From positions 1 through 13,302 of the forward strand of contig JBGRQE010000108.1 of NCBI GenBank assembly GCA_041725955.1: a stretch of DNA of 13,302 nt, given 5' to 3'. Made by a program: the position numbers and the translations under genes. The stretch is from JBGRPZ01 sp041725955 (GTDB taxonomy: Bacteria > Bacteroidota > Bacteroidia > Bacteroidales > JBGRPZ01). Of this stretch, positions 6,311-13,302 are shown piece after piece (the stretch's first letter is position 1; each line of letters starts with the position of its first letter). Below the pieces are notes generated by a model that saw only the letters and a list, made by a program, of their open reading frames with translations, searched no databases and was not told the origin of the DNA.

Positions 6311-7333
6311 TTACAAAATATTAACATCCATAACTCTTTGTGTATATGCATAATCAAAACATTTTATATATTTCTTCTTAAAATCGTAAAGTGACTTTGT
6401 TTCACTCCCTCCTAAAAATACCTTCTTTAATTTATATCTGTTTGAATATGATAGTATATCTAACAATAATAAATCCGAAAAGAGTGAAGAGTGTCTATTA
6501 CTTAAAAATATAATTATAAATAGGCAATCGTTTTGAACTGTTCCAATCCAAAAACCTTTATTTTTACCAAATGATACAGCATTAGATACAAAGCGAATTC
6601 TATTATTATGCCTGTTATAAAACGACCAAAATTGTTCTATTGGATTAAACCAAAAACGAGTAAAATTATTTTCAGACAAAAAACTATACTTATTTTCTAT
6701 TTCTGACTCACGATTATTGAAAAAATTACTCTTCCAGGACTCTAAAGTTTCATAGTAAAATTGTTTGTTTAATTTTTCAATTACAACTGATGGATATTTC
6801 TTTATTAATCTATTAATAGTATACCGATATTCAGAAAACTTCTTCCCTTCATAAAGTGGAATTTCTACTTCTCCAATTTTTATTGTTTTAACGCATAAAT
6901 ACTCATTCTTAGTAAAAGAATATACAACATGAGGAAATTCATTCTCTGAAGGATAAACTTGAAAAGAAAATAATGGATTTCTAAAGTTGAATGTTTTAAA
7001 ACTTTTATTAATCTGATTAATATTCCTTAATGGTATATTACGTATAATTATATTCTTTGAATATGTTTTTATTTCATCTAATCTTGAAAACATATCTTTT
7101 AATTCAAACAAACCAATTGAATCAAGATAAAAAAAATCTAAAGCAGCGAAATTATCTCCAAAATAATCAGGAAGTATCGAAGCAATAAGTTTATTATTAA
7201 AATACACTAGCTTCCCTTTTGATTTTTCAAGATTATATAAATTAATTACAAGCGAACTATGAAAGGAATCAAAATATGGCTGATATCCATCTATAAGTAA
7301 ATTTAAATCGAAATCTTTTATTTCAAAATGCAT
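6311..7333 (-). CDS. GNAT/FemAB-like putative acyltransferase, last gene of ABC operon
   Basis: Protein of 340 aa without TM or signal. The C-terminal part resembles GNAT/FemAB folds: a strand FWIGTVQNDCLFIIIFLSN (261-279), a helix LLLLDILSYSNRYK (288-301) and then VFLGGSETKSLYDFKKKY (305-322). The pattern v-lGGs-t--l--FKkk is the usual end of FemX/GNAT-like transferases. The N-terminal half (1-140) may be a second, degenerate GNAT-like domain, as in two-domain FemAB proteins. KFSEYRYTINRLIKKYP (165-181) resembles the FemAB segment in which a K/R-rich helix precedes the second domain. Its start overlaps the ATPase gene by 16 bp, so the two are probably translationally coupled. It may acylate the imported substrate or an envelope component using acyl-CoA or aminoacyl-tRNA. 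The family call rests on weak motifs; the substrate is unknown. Confidence 0.5.
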   Translation of the reverse strand: MHFEIKDFDLNLLIDGYQPYFDSFHSSLVINLYNLEKSKGKLVYFNNKLIASILPDYFGDNFAALDFFYLDSIGLFELKDMFSRLDEIKTYSKNIIIRNIPLRNINQINKSFKTFNFRNPLFSFQVYPSENEFPHVVYSFTKNEYLCVKTIKIGEVEIPLYEGKKFSEYRYTINRLIKKYPSVVIEKLNKQFYYETLESWKSNFFNNRESEIENKYSFLSENNFTRFWFNPIEQFWSFYNRHNNRIRFVSNAVSFGKNKGFWIGTVQNDCLFIIIFLSNRHSSLFSDLLLLDILSYSNRYKLKKVFLGGSETKSLYDFKKKYIKCFDYAYTQRVMDVNIL

Positions 7334-8256
7334 ATTTGTTCTTTGGGAATTAAATTACTACAAGCATTTTTGGCAACATTTGAAAGAATTAACTTCTTAT
7401 CTTCAGTTAGAACTTTATATAGCCCACTATGAAATGGGTATGAAAACGTTACACTATAACTTTGAGTAAAAGTTGGATTTGCAGTAAATTCATGAATCGA
7501 GTGTCCAAAAAAGGATGATAAATATTCACTTTTATTCATAATTTTCTCCCATTCGACTTCAATATTCATTTTATTAAAACTTCCAATAGAAAATACGGAC
7601 TTTACTGCACCACTATTTTCCCTTATCTCTAGGAATCTTATTGTTTTACCTGTTTCTAAAAACACTTCAAATATAGCTTCAATTAAATTAAACTCATGAG
7701 TTATAAAAAACATTGGAACTTTTAACATCGATAAAACCTTAAGGAAATCATTTTTTAGAATTTGGAAATTATTGTTACAAAGTTGCTTACTTGGCTCATC
7801 TAGAACAATGCCATCGATATTTCGCTCCTTTTGTCGTTTCTTATGTATCAAAATCGTTCTCAACATAATTATCAATTGCTTTTCACCTCCACTTAAATCA
7901 CTTGTATTATAATTTTTATGCTCTACATAAAATTCGTTTAACTTATCACCTAATGTTTTGATATCAGATTCAAAATCATATCCCTTCAAAAAAATATCAT
8001 AATCTTCATAAACAGTACCAGGTAATAAAATTAAATCCTGGGGGTGAAATAGAAACTTTTTTGAAAAATCAATACCATTAATGTTATAATCTATGAACTT
8101 TGTGAGAATCTTGGCAAGTGTTGATTTACCAATTCCATTTGGTCCTATAAATAGATAGATATCATTCTCTGAATATGAAAAATCATCTTCAAACCTAATT
8201 TCTATTTTTCCATTGTAAGCAGATACAACATCTCCTTTTGCGAAAATTTCATTCAT
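7318..8256 (-). CDS. ABC transporter ATP-binding protein
   Basis: Protein of 312 aa with a full ABC set: Walker A GPNGIGKST (38-46, K44), Q-loop HPQD (Q73), signature LSGGEKQ (121-127), Walker B GIVLDEP with D153 and catalytic E154, and H-loop H187 in FFITHE. The nucleotide-binding domain ends near 200. The remaining ~110 residues are an extra C-terminal domain (about 200-312) without an obvious TOBE signature, perhaps regulatory. It lies 2 bp after the fused permease and 16 bp into the acyltransferase-like gene, so it is clearly the energising subunit of that permease at the inner-membrane inner face. Two copies would be expected per transporter. The sequence between the Q-loop and signature is short, with Q-loop context LLPG (77-80), as in importers of the Pot/Fbp/Thi group. 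Confidence 0.9.
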   Translation of the reverse strand: MNEIFAKGDVVSAYNGKIEIRFEDDFSYSENDIYLFIGPNGIGKSTLAKILTKFIDYNINGIDFSKKFLFHPQDLILLPGTVYEDYDIFLKGYDFESDIKTLGDKLNEFYVEHKNYNTSDLSGGEKQLIIMLRTILIHKKRQKERNIDGIVLDEPSKQLCNNNFQILKNDFLKVLSMLKVPMFFITHEFNLIEAIFEVFLETGKTIRFLEIRENSGAVKSVFSIGSFNKMNIEVEWEKIMNKSEYLSSFFGHSIHEFTANPTFTQSYSVTFSYPFHSGLYKVLTEDKKLILSNVAKNACSNLIPKEQICILK

Positions 8257-8258
8257 TA

Positions 8259-9731
8259 TTATTTTATTTTTTGAAAATCAGAAAATCGTATTGGTAACAA
8301 ACCAACAGTCTCCATAATTCTATTATAAAAGGGAGAAAAAACAATTAATAAGAAATTTGCTATTATTAGTAGTATTGGTAAAAAGTTATCAAACGCTACA
8401 GGATTTCGAATTAAACTAGAAATTTTAAAAGCAATACTTCTATTCTCCATATCAGATACATCTATACTTGATGTAATAATACTATCATTACAAATTAGAA
8501 TAGCGAAAAAAAGAAGGCTTAAAATTATCCCTTTGTAGTTTACTTTTAATAAGAGATTAATTTGTTTAAGTATACTAAGTTTATAGTTTTGCCCAACCCT
8601 TAAAGTATCTTCACTTTCCAATAAACTCAGATTAATAAAAAAGAAAGGAAAAATCCCGTAAAATAAAATAAATCCAATGATTGATTGAATTTCTACTAAT
8701 GGAACAAGTTTTATATTCCATTCATTTGTTAAACCAATTAAATTAACAAAAGCACCAATTATTTCTCCAGGTAATAATGCAAAAATGAACAAAACATAAG
8801 AGATGACAAGTCTTGTTTTCTTTCTTTTATTCAAAATAAAACAGACTCCTAAAAAAATATAAACAGTGATAATGGAAATAAAACTGCAACTTAAGAATGT
8901 TTTAAATAAAAAAACCCAATCTATTTTACTTAAATCAATAAAAAATAAAGTAAATGTTATATACAGCAGTATGGGTATTCCTCCTAATACGTATCCATTC
9001 TCAAATTGATTACGAATTAATTTTCTTTTGCTTCCTTTATTTTTTCGCTTAGGAAAGTAAAAAGTTGGTATAAATACTGATAAATTAGAGATGTCTGAAC
9101 TAAACTGTATATTACTTTTTATGAATAAAGAAACAATAAAAGAAGGGATTAATAATAATACTATTGGAATTATTTTAATTAAATCAATTATTACAGGACT
9201 TAATTCCAAAATATATGAAGCCGTTACATTGTGCAGTTCTTGAAATGAAAATAAACTACTATTTACTAAATCTTTAGAGTTATCAAAGAGTATAAATATG
9301 GTGGCAAAATTCCAAAAAATCAATAATGAACGCATCATTTTCTTTCTAAAATGCTGAAACAAATACCAGTATTTTACCTTTTGACATTTTGCATAACTAA
9401 AAAAATTAGTATCAATAAAAGAAAAAGAAAATAGATATATTAAAGTATATAATGGTAATAAATGAATTACATATACACCTGCTGTTAATACTATATTATT
9501 AGTAAAAATCTTTTTTAAGACTAATACCTTTAATACAGGGGATAGTGAGAACAATAAAAATAAACCAACAGCAAAAACAAAAATAAAAGATTTGCTTCTT
9601 GAAATTTGTTTTATAAATAATAATGAAAATGAATATGATATGACATTTATCATTCCTCCTAATACTATACTAATAGCTAACATATTTAGAAAAGAGGAGG
9701 ACATAAAGATTTCCAAAAGTGGTTCAAACAT
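8259..9731 (-). CDS. Fused double-length ABC importer permease
   Basis: Protein of 490 aa, highly hydrophobic with about 12 predicted TM segments. Size and organisation fit permeases in which two membrane domains are joined in one chain, as in FbpB/ThiP. The C-terminal half shows the importer landmarks: LLPGEIIGA (319-327), like the PG motif in FbpB-type permeases, and an EAA-loop-like segment ESEDTLRVGQNYKLSILKQ (372-390) with Gly380 at the conserved position, which would dock on the ATPase. The matching loop in the N-terminal half (about 108-135) is strongly diverged and lacks the EAA-G signature. A Lys/Arg-rich cytoplasmic linker (228-241) joins the halves. It lies 5 bp after the binding-protein gene and 2 bp before the ATPase gene. 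The permease call comes from topology, the EAA-like loop and context; the transported solute is not identifiable. Confidence 0.75.
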   Translation of the reverse strand: MFEPLLEIFMSSSFLNMLAISIVLGGMINVISYSFSLLFIKQISRSKSFIFVFAVGLFLLFSLSPVLKVLVLKKIFTNNIVLTAGVYVIHLLPLYTLIYLFSFSFIDTNFFSYAKCQKVKYWYLFQHFRKKMMRSLLIFWNFATIFILFDNSKDLVNSSLFSFQELHNVTASYILELSPVIIDLIKIIPIVLLLIPSFIVSLFIKSNIQFSSDISNLSVFIPTFYFPKRKNKGSKRKLIRNQFENGYVLGGIPILLYITFTLFFIDLSKIDWVFLFKTFLSCSFISIITVYIFLGVCFILNKRKKTRLVISYVLFIFALLPGEIIGAFVNLIGLTNEWNIKLVPLVEIQSIIGFILFYGIFPFFFINLSLLESEDTLRVGQNYKLSILKQINLLLKVNYKGIILSLLFFAILICNDSIITSSIDVSDMENRSIAFKISSLIRNPVAFDNFLPILLIIANFLLIVFSPFYNRIMETVGLLPIRFSDFQKIK

Positions 9732-9736
9732 ATGAA

Positions 9737-10846
9737 TTAATTATTTTTAAATTGAGACCAATAACTAATCCATTGAGAAGCATTCACTTCAGGGACTTTT
9801 CTAAAATATAATCCATCTAAGGTAGATTCGATATTACGGTACTGTAAAATCTGCTGCTTTTCCTCACTCATTAAACTATAAGCCTTTTTATTAGGCACAT
9901 GAGATGTATACGCTTGCCTCCAAGCTAACTTTGATTGAAGTTCTGAAGTAGAAAAAAGTTTAATTATTTCATGAATACGTTTCAACTTTCCTTCATCTGT
10001 AATATGCTGAGGAATTGCTAATGCTTCAATCCAAATAATCCCTCCTTGTTCAGGGATAAACCAGTTTCTTGTCTTATCCCCATTAAGCATATTGTTACCA
10101 ATTGCCCACTCTCCAATCCCAGGAATCATTTTAGTATTATCATCATATGCACTTTGAATTACCAAACCCAAATCTGCATAAAAATTCTTAACATTAGGTC
10201 TAATAGGCTCCATAATTGAAGCATACATTTCTGAAAGTTCAGAAGTTGTTAACTCATAAGGATTTTTATCTATTCCCTTTTCATTTAAATACATTAATGA
10301 AAAAATCCCCATATTCGGCAAGTACCAATCAAAAATTGTAATTTTGTTTTTATAATTCTTATTTAACAAAACATTATATCCTTCAGTCTGAAAATCATTC
10401 ACTAATGATTCTTTCCCGACAATTCCTAATGTACCCCACCTTGTAATTATGCAATAATTTTCATCCTTTGAAATATAACCTGGAGTATTTTTTGAATACT
10501 TAAATTTTTCAAAATAATCGTTTTTAATTGTTTCTTTTACTTCTGGAATTTCGTTAAGATTAATTGTTTTTAATTCTTTTTTATCATACAAAATCTTACC
10601 ATATTCTGCATCTACAACTAATAAATCAAATTTTGTTTTATTATTTAGATACTTTCGCAACATATCTTCACCACCAGTGTATGTAATAAATTTTAAGTTT
10701 GTATTTGGAACTTTAGATTCTATATAATCCTTAAAATCCGTTTCATTATATCCAGACCAACATAATATGGTAATATCCTCTTCACTTTTATCGCAACTCA
10801 TTAAAAAACCAGATAATACTGCAATAATTAAAAAGATTTTCTTCAT
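9737..10846 (-). CDS. PotD-like solute-binding lipoprotein
   Basis: Protein of 369 aa, the usual size of spermidine/putrescine-type (family 1) binding proteins. A lipoprotein signal MKKIFLIIAVLSGFLMSC gives lipidated Cys18, followed by an acidic DKSEED. W30-SG-Y33 matches the PotD W34/Y37 pair; YTGGEDMLRKYL (56-67) matches the 'neem..kl' segment; WGTLGIVG (137-144), GIGEWAIGNN (243-252) and PEQGGIIWIEALAIP (265-279) follow in PotD order. W272 and E274 fall where PotD has W255 and D257. The acidic pair D168/E171 of PotD is not clearly kept (FDW at 172-174), so the ligand may differ from spermidine. It is first in a four-gene operon with permease, ATPase and acyltransferase-like enzyme, and delivers the solute to the permease. 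The start at 10846 gives an exact signal peptide; the leader is A/T-rich with no Shine-Dalgarno. Confidence 0.85.
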   Translation of the reverse strand: MKKIFLIIAVLSGFLMSCDKSEEDITILCWSGYNETDFKDYIESKVPNTNLKFITYTGGEDMLRKYLNNKTKFDLLVVDAEYGKILYDKKELKTINLNEIPEVKETIKNDYFEKFKYSKNTPGYISKDENYCIITRWGTLGIVGKESLVNDFQTEGYNVLLNKNYKNKITIFDWYLPNMGIFSLMYLNEKGIDKNPYELTTSELSEMYASIMEPIRPNVKNFYADLGLVIQSAYDDNTKMIPGIGEWAIGNNMLNGDKTRNWFIPEQGGIIWIEALAIPQHITDEGKLKRIHEIIKLFSTSELQSKLAWRQAYTSHVPNKKAYSLMSEEKQQILQYRNIESTLDGLYFRKVPEVNASQWISYWSQFKNN

Positions 10847-11488
10847 AATTTAGATTTTTGATTTATAAAATAACTTAAATACATCTTTACAGACAGCTTA
10901 TTATTTCATTATTTTGATGGTAAACATGACCAATCATCAAGATAAATAACTATTTAATTACTTATAAAAATACAATTATAAAATTCTTAACATCTTATTA
11001 TATTAAATTTTACACAAAAAATAAGTGTATATAGATTTAATCCAAATAGACATTAAGTACTTTTATTTCCTATTCTCTAAACTATCTCTTCATTTGAAGC
11101 AGTATAACTTAAAATTTAAAAACACAGGTAGATTATTTTAATTTCCTAGCATATCATATATGCATCACATAGAACTTTCTGTGAAGAATAGTTTAAAAAA
11201 TAAAAAACGTTATTCTTACTTGGATTAATTATTTTTTATTGTTTTTTTTGATTTGTTTTTTGTTTTCATACTATTACTTTTATTTATCATTATCGTGTTT
11301 CCGAATTGAATCTTCACTCCTTAACACTCTGATACACCGTGCCTATTACTTTCTGTATCGGAAAATAACCAATCTCTCTATACCTTTTCTTTTTTGTTAC
11401 AAACTATCTACGGGCTAAATATCATCTACAAGAATCTTATAAATTAAGAGATAAACCTAAAGTTATAAGAAAGTTTATATACAAAATA
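10847..11488. other. 642-bp gene-free stretch upstream of the ABC operon
   Basis: No convincing ORF. It must hold the operon promoter on the minus strand, but no clear Bacteroidota -33/-7 pair was found. Small structures are visible: GCATAT/ATATGC around CAT (11149-11163), AAGAATA/TATTCTT (11184-11190 and 11211-11217) and GATACA/TGTATC near 11330-11360. T-rich runs dominate 11228-11270. It may be remnant DNA or a long regulatory leader. Confidence 0.45.
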
Positions 11489-11530
11489 AGGTTGTATAAT
11501 TTCCTCTTTATAAGTTAAATTATACAACCT
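11489..11530 (-). terminator. Hairpin terminator of the small secreted-protein gene
   Basis: AGGTTGTATAATTT (11489-11502) and AAATTATACAACCT (11517-11530) are a perfect 14-bp inverted repeat with a 14-nt loop, 42 bp past the stop at 11573. On the minus strand the stem is followed by TTATTTTGT, a loose U-rich tract. It probably ends transcription of the 103-aa gene. Confidence 0.65.
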
Positions 11531-11572
11531 CTTCATTTTAATATAAAACCGATATAATTTCTCTAATAAGCA

Positions 11573-11884
11573 CTAATCTTGAGGTATAGGTTGCGGTGGA
11601 AATGGATTTGGGTTTGGATTTGGATTTGATCCTCCTCCTTTTTCTTCACGTCCTTTTTCATACGCTCTATCATAATATCGAAACAAGAAAAAATCTAACT
11701 TGCATGAATATTCATTAAATTTGCGAACTCCAGTACGTCCATGTTCATAACCTACTCTTTTAACTTCTTCAATTTTTTGGCTTGAATGATCATCTTCAAT
11801 AACCGAATTATCAAAACCAATAGTAGCCTTTACTGTTCCCGCAACTGCAAATAAGCAGAATAAGGCAATCACAATTTTTTTCAT
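11573..11884 (-). CDS. Small secreted protein with Asn-Pro repeat tail
   Basis: Protein of 103 aa, not recognised. MKKIVIALFCLFAVAGTVKA is a signal peptide, cleaved after Ala20. There is no lipobox, so the mature product of about 83 aa is periplasmic or exported. It has a charged core with two related segments, YEHGRTG (47-53) and YEKGREE (75-81), each of the form Y-E-x-G-R. It has one mature Cys (C61) and a Gly-rich to Pro-rich tail, GGGSNPNPNPNPFPPQP. The tail could be a flexible linker or a wall/partner-binding segment. It lies 89 bp after the GspF-like gene on the same strand and has its own palindrome upstream and terminator downstream, so it is probably a separate transcript. Reading frame and signal peptide are convincing; function is not. 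Confidence 0.7.
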   Translation of the reverse strand: MKKIVIALFCLFAVAGTVKATIGFDNSVIEDDHSSQKIEEVKRVGYEHGRTGVRKFNEYSCKLDFFLFRYYDRAYEKGREEKGGGSNPNPNPNPFPPQPIPQD

Positions 11885-11914
11885 GTCTTTACATTTTTAA
11901 AAATTTAACATATC

Positions 11915-11928
11915 TAATGTATACATTA
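11915..11928 (-). promoter_or_regulatory. 14-bp perfect palindrome upstream of the small secreted-protein gene
   Basis: TAATGTATACATTA is perfectly self-complementary and lies 31-44 bp upstream of the start at 11884, over the likely promoter. Dimeric repressors bind such sites, so it is a candidate operator. It is A/T-rich and single-copy here. Confidence 0.35.
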
Positions 11929-11973
11929 AGTATAAAAAATACAATATTATATTCAGTTATTATTAGTATAAAA

Positions 11974-13101
11974 TCACATGAAGTTATTATTCAACTGAAA
12001 CATCGGAAGGTACATACTAATTAATATCAAAGCAATTAAACCTCCAATAACCAATATAAGTGTAGGTTCTAGAACATTATTAATTGAATTGATTTTATAT
12101 TGAAATTCATCAGCGTATTGTTCACTTAACTTCTCATAAATCCCTGCCAATTGATTAATTTCCTCTCCTACTTTTGTTAAGGAAATCATCTTTAAATCAA
12201 AAAAACTAAACTTTGCCATACTTGCACTTAGTAAGGCTCCTTTTTCAACATCCTTACTGATTTCCTCTAGTGCTTTCTGGAGTGGATAAAAAGTTGTCAT
12301 TTTAGAACACAATTCAATAGCAGTTAAAATTGGAACTTGATGACTAATCATCTTAGACATTGAATGACAATAACGAGATATTCTTGCACTTAAAACAAGG
12401 TCTTTCACTAAAGGAATTTTTAAAATAAAATGAGAAGAATATTTACGGTACCATTCCTTTTTTTTGTTGAAGGAATAAAATGCAAAGATTGCTGCAAAAG
12501 CTAAAAAAATATACAAATAATTGTTTTGCATCCATTCTGAAAAGGCAAGTACAAGCTTAGTTATTCCTGGCAGTTCAGCACTAAAACGCTTGAATACATC
12601 CTGAAACAAAGGAACAATAAAATTTACCATAAATAGAATTACTAGCATGGCAGTTACAATTACCATAATAGGATAAGAAAGCGCTCCAATAATTTGTTTA
12701 CGCCACTTTATTTTTTGGCTGTAATACTTAGCCACATCGTTCAAAACCTCTGAAATTCGCCCTGTCTCTTCTCCGATCTTAATACTATAATATTCCATTG
12801 AAGAAATCTTGCCTGTACTATTCATTGCCTCAGACAATGACATCCCCCCCATCAAACGATCATTTACAGTTTCATAAAACTCTTGTATCTTCTTAGCTTT
12901 TTTTTCCTTGGTAAGAATACTAAAACTGGTTCGGATATCTAAACCAGCCTGCAAAAGCATTCCCAATTCATCGTAAAATTCCTGCTTCTTAGAATCCTCT
13001 AATTCTTTACTGCCTAGCTCCAATTCTAAAATCTTCGACAAATCAAATTCCTTTTTTTTGCCGACTTTCTTCTTTTTTACTCGAGACAGATCGATATCCA
13101 T
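11974..13101 (-). CDS. Type II secretion / type IV pilus inner-membrane platform protein (GspF/PilC family)
   Basis: Protein of 375 aa with the two tandem GspF domains. In repeat 1, FYDELGMLLQAGLDI (42-56), GEETGRISEVLND (110-122) and ALSYPIMVIV (140-149) lead to the first TM (to about 165). In repeat 2, SRYCHSMSKMISHQVPI (242-258), KVGEEINQLAGIYEKL (310-325) and NNVLEPTLILVIGG (341-354) lead to the last TM, ending MYLPMF. A middle TM lies at about 194-211. The EP...IGG and P-x-F end are hallmarks of the family. The Lys-rich cytoplasmic N-terminus (9-17) is a likely contact for the assembly ATPase. Slightly shorter than typical GspF (about 400 aa) but complete. No GspE, secretin or pilin gene lies within the window. 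The start at 13101 has an A/T-rich leader (TTTTAACT). Confidence 0.92.
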   Translation of the reverse strand: MDIDLSRVKKKKVGKKKEFDLSKILELELGSKELEDSKKQEFYDELGMLLQAGLDIRTSFSILTKEKKAKKIQEFYETVNDRLMGGMSLSEAMNSTGKISSMEYYSIKIGEETGRISEVLNDVAKYYSQKIKWRKQIIGALSYPIMVIVTAMLVILFMVNFIVPLFQDVFKRFSAELPGITKLVLAFSEWMQNNYLYIFLAFAAIFAFYSFNKKKEWYRKYSSHFILKIPLVKDLVLSARISRYCHSMSKMISHQVPILTAIELCSKMTTFYPLQKALEEISKDVEKGALLSASMAKFSFFDLKMISLTKVGEEINQLAGIYEKLSEQYADEFQYKINSINNVLEPTLILVIGGLIALILISMYLPMFQLNNNFM

Positions 13102-13127
13102 AGTTAAAATATTGTGTATTGATAGCT

Positions 13128-13302
13128 ATGGAAATATACGAAGACCTACCTTTTATGTTACGAGTAAAATCCTTATCGATTGTTATAAAAAACAAAAAGC
13201 TTGCTATTACACAAGCTTTATATAATGAAGTCATCTCGACTTTTAAGATTTGGAAAAAAGAAGAGGTTGTAGAACTTTGTTTCACCACAAATCAAACTCT
13301 AC
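13128..13302 (+). CDS. 5' end of a divergent gene, function unknown (partial)
   Basis: An ATG at 13128 opens a frame of 58 codons without a stop up to the window edge. It begins MEIYEDLPFMLRVKSLSI and is rich in Lys and hydrophobic residues in a mixed, folded-protein-like pattern. No signal peptide, TM or motif. It is divergent from the GspF-like gene; 26 bp separate the two start codons, so promoters must overlap the coding ends, or the true start is Met10 (13155). A minus-strand frame over 13043-13288 is the competing reading but overlaps the GspF-like start and has no features. Family not recognised; it may belong to the same secretion/pilus locus, but that is only positional. Confidence 0.5.
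   Translation, partial: MEIYEDLPFMLRVKSLSIVIKNKKLAITQALYNEVISTFKIWKKEEVVELCFTTNQTL

Noticed and set aside
11161..11360. Possible RNA gene in the 0.64-kb gap (short stems near 11184-11217 and 11330-11360)
   Set aside because: Stems are 6-7 bp with long loops, no cloverleaf or known riboswitch core is visible, and base composition is simple.
13043..13288. Minus-strand frame of 81 codons upstream of the GspF-like gene
   Set aside because: It overlaps the GspF-like start by 59 bp in another frame, has no recognisable features, and lies opposite a plus-strand frame that stays open to the window edge.

Overview
The window is AT-rich DNA (roughly 70% A+T by eye), most likely from the phylum Bacteroidota. 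Start codons are preceded by A/T-rich leaders rather than clear Shine-Dalgarno sites. There is a binding-protein lipoprotein with a short acidic stretch after the lipobox Cys, and a lone GspF/PilC-type membrane platform protein. No rRNA, tRNA, CRISPR array or complete insertion sequence was seen.

Region 1 (about 1-2730) looks like mobile-element DNA. It holds a minus-strand protein of 457 aa with the three signature motifs of a family-A-type polymerase palm (D283..NSQP, R346xxxKxxxF, HD425-426) behind a winged-helix-like N-terminus. It also holds a minus-strand serine recombinase with an intact catalytic set. Between and around them are long A/T-rich gene-free stretches with hairpins, inverted repeats and direct repeats.

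Region 2 (2886-6281, plus strand) is an accessory block of three genes. The first is a HEPN-like helical protein. The second is a stand-alone proteasome-like Ntn hydrolase, with Thr right after the initiator Met and Asp at mature position 17. The third starts 3 bp after the second stops and is a four-TM membrane protein with a large central soluble domain. The hydrolase/membrane pair, near a recombinase and a HEPN-like gene, is the best candidate here for an undescribed system, possibly defence or stress related; that role is inference.

Region 3 (6311-10846, minus strand) is a tight four-gene operon: PotD-like lipoprotein, then a fused double-length ABC permease, then an ABC ATPase, then a GNAT/FemAB-like putative acyltransferase. 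Spacings are 5 bp, 2 bp and a 16-bp overlap. It reads as a divergent uptake system for a polyamine-like or other small cation, joined to an enzyme that may modify the imported compound or an envelope product.

Region 4 (10847-13302) has a 0.64-kb gene-free stretch, a small secreted protein with an Asn-Pro-repeat tail and its own hairpin terminator, and a GspF/PilC-family inner-membrane protein of a type II secretion/type IV pilus-like machine. At the right edge is the 5' end of a divergent plus-strand gene of unknown function that runs out of the window.
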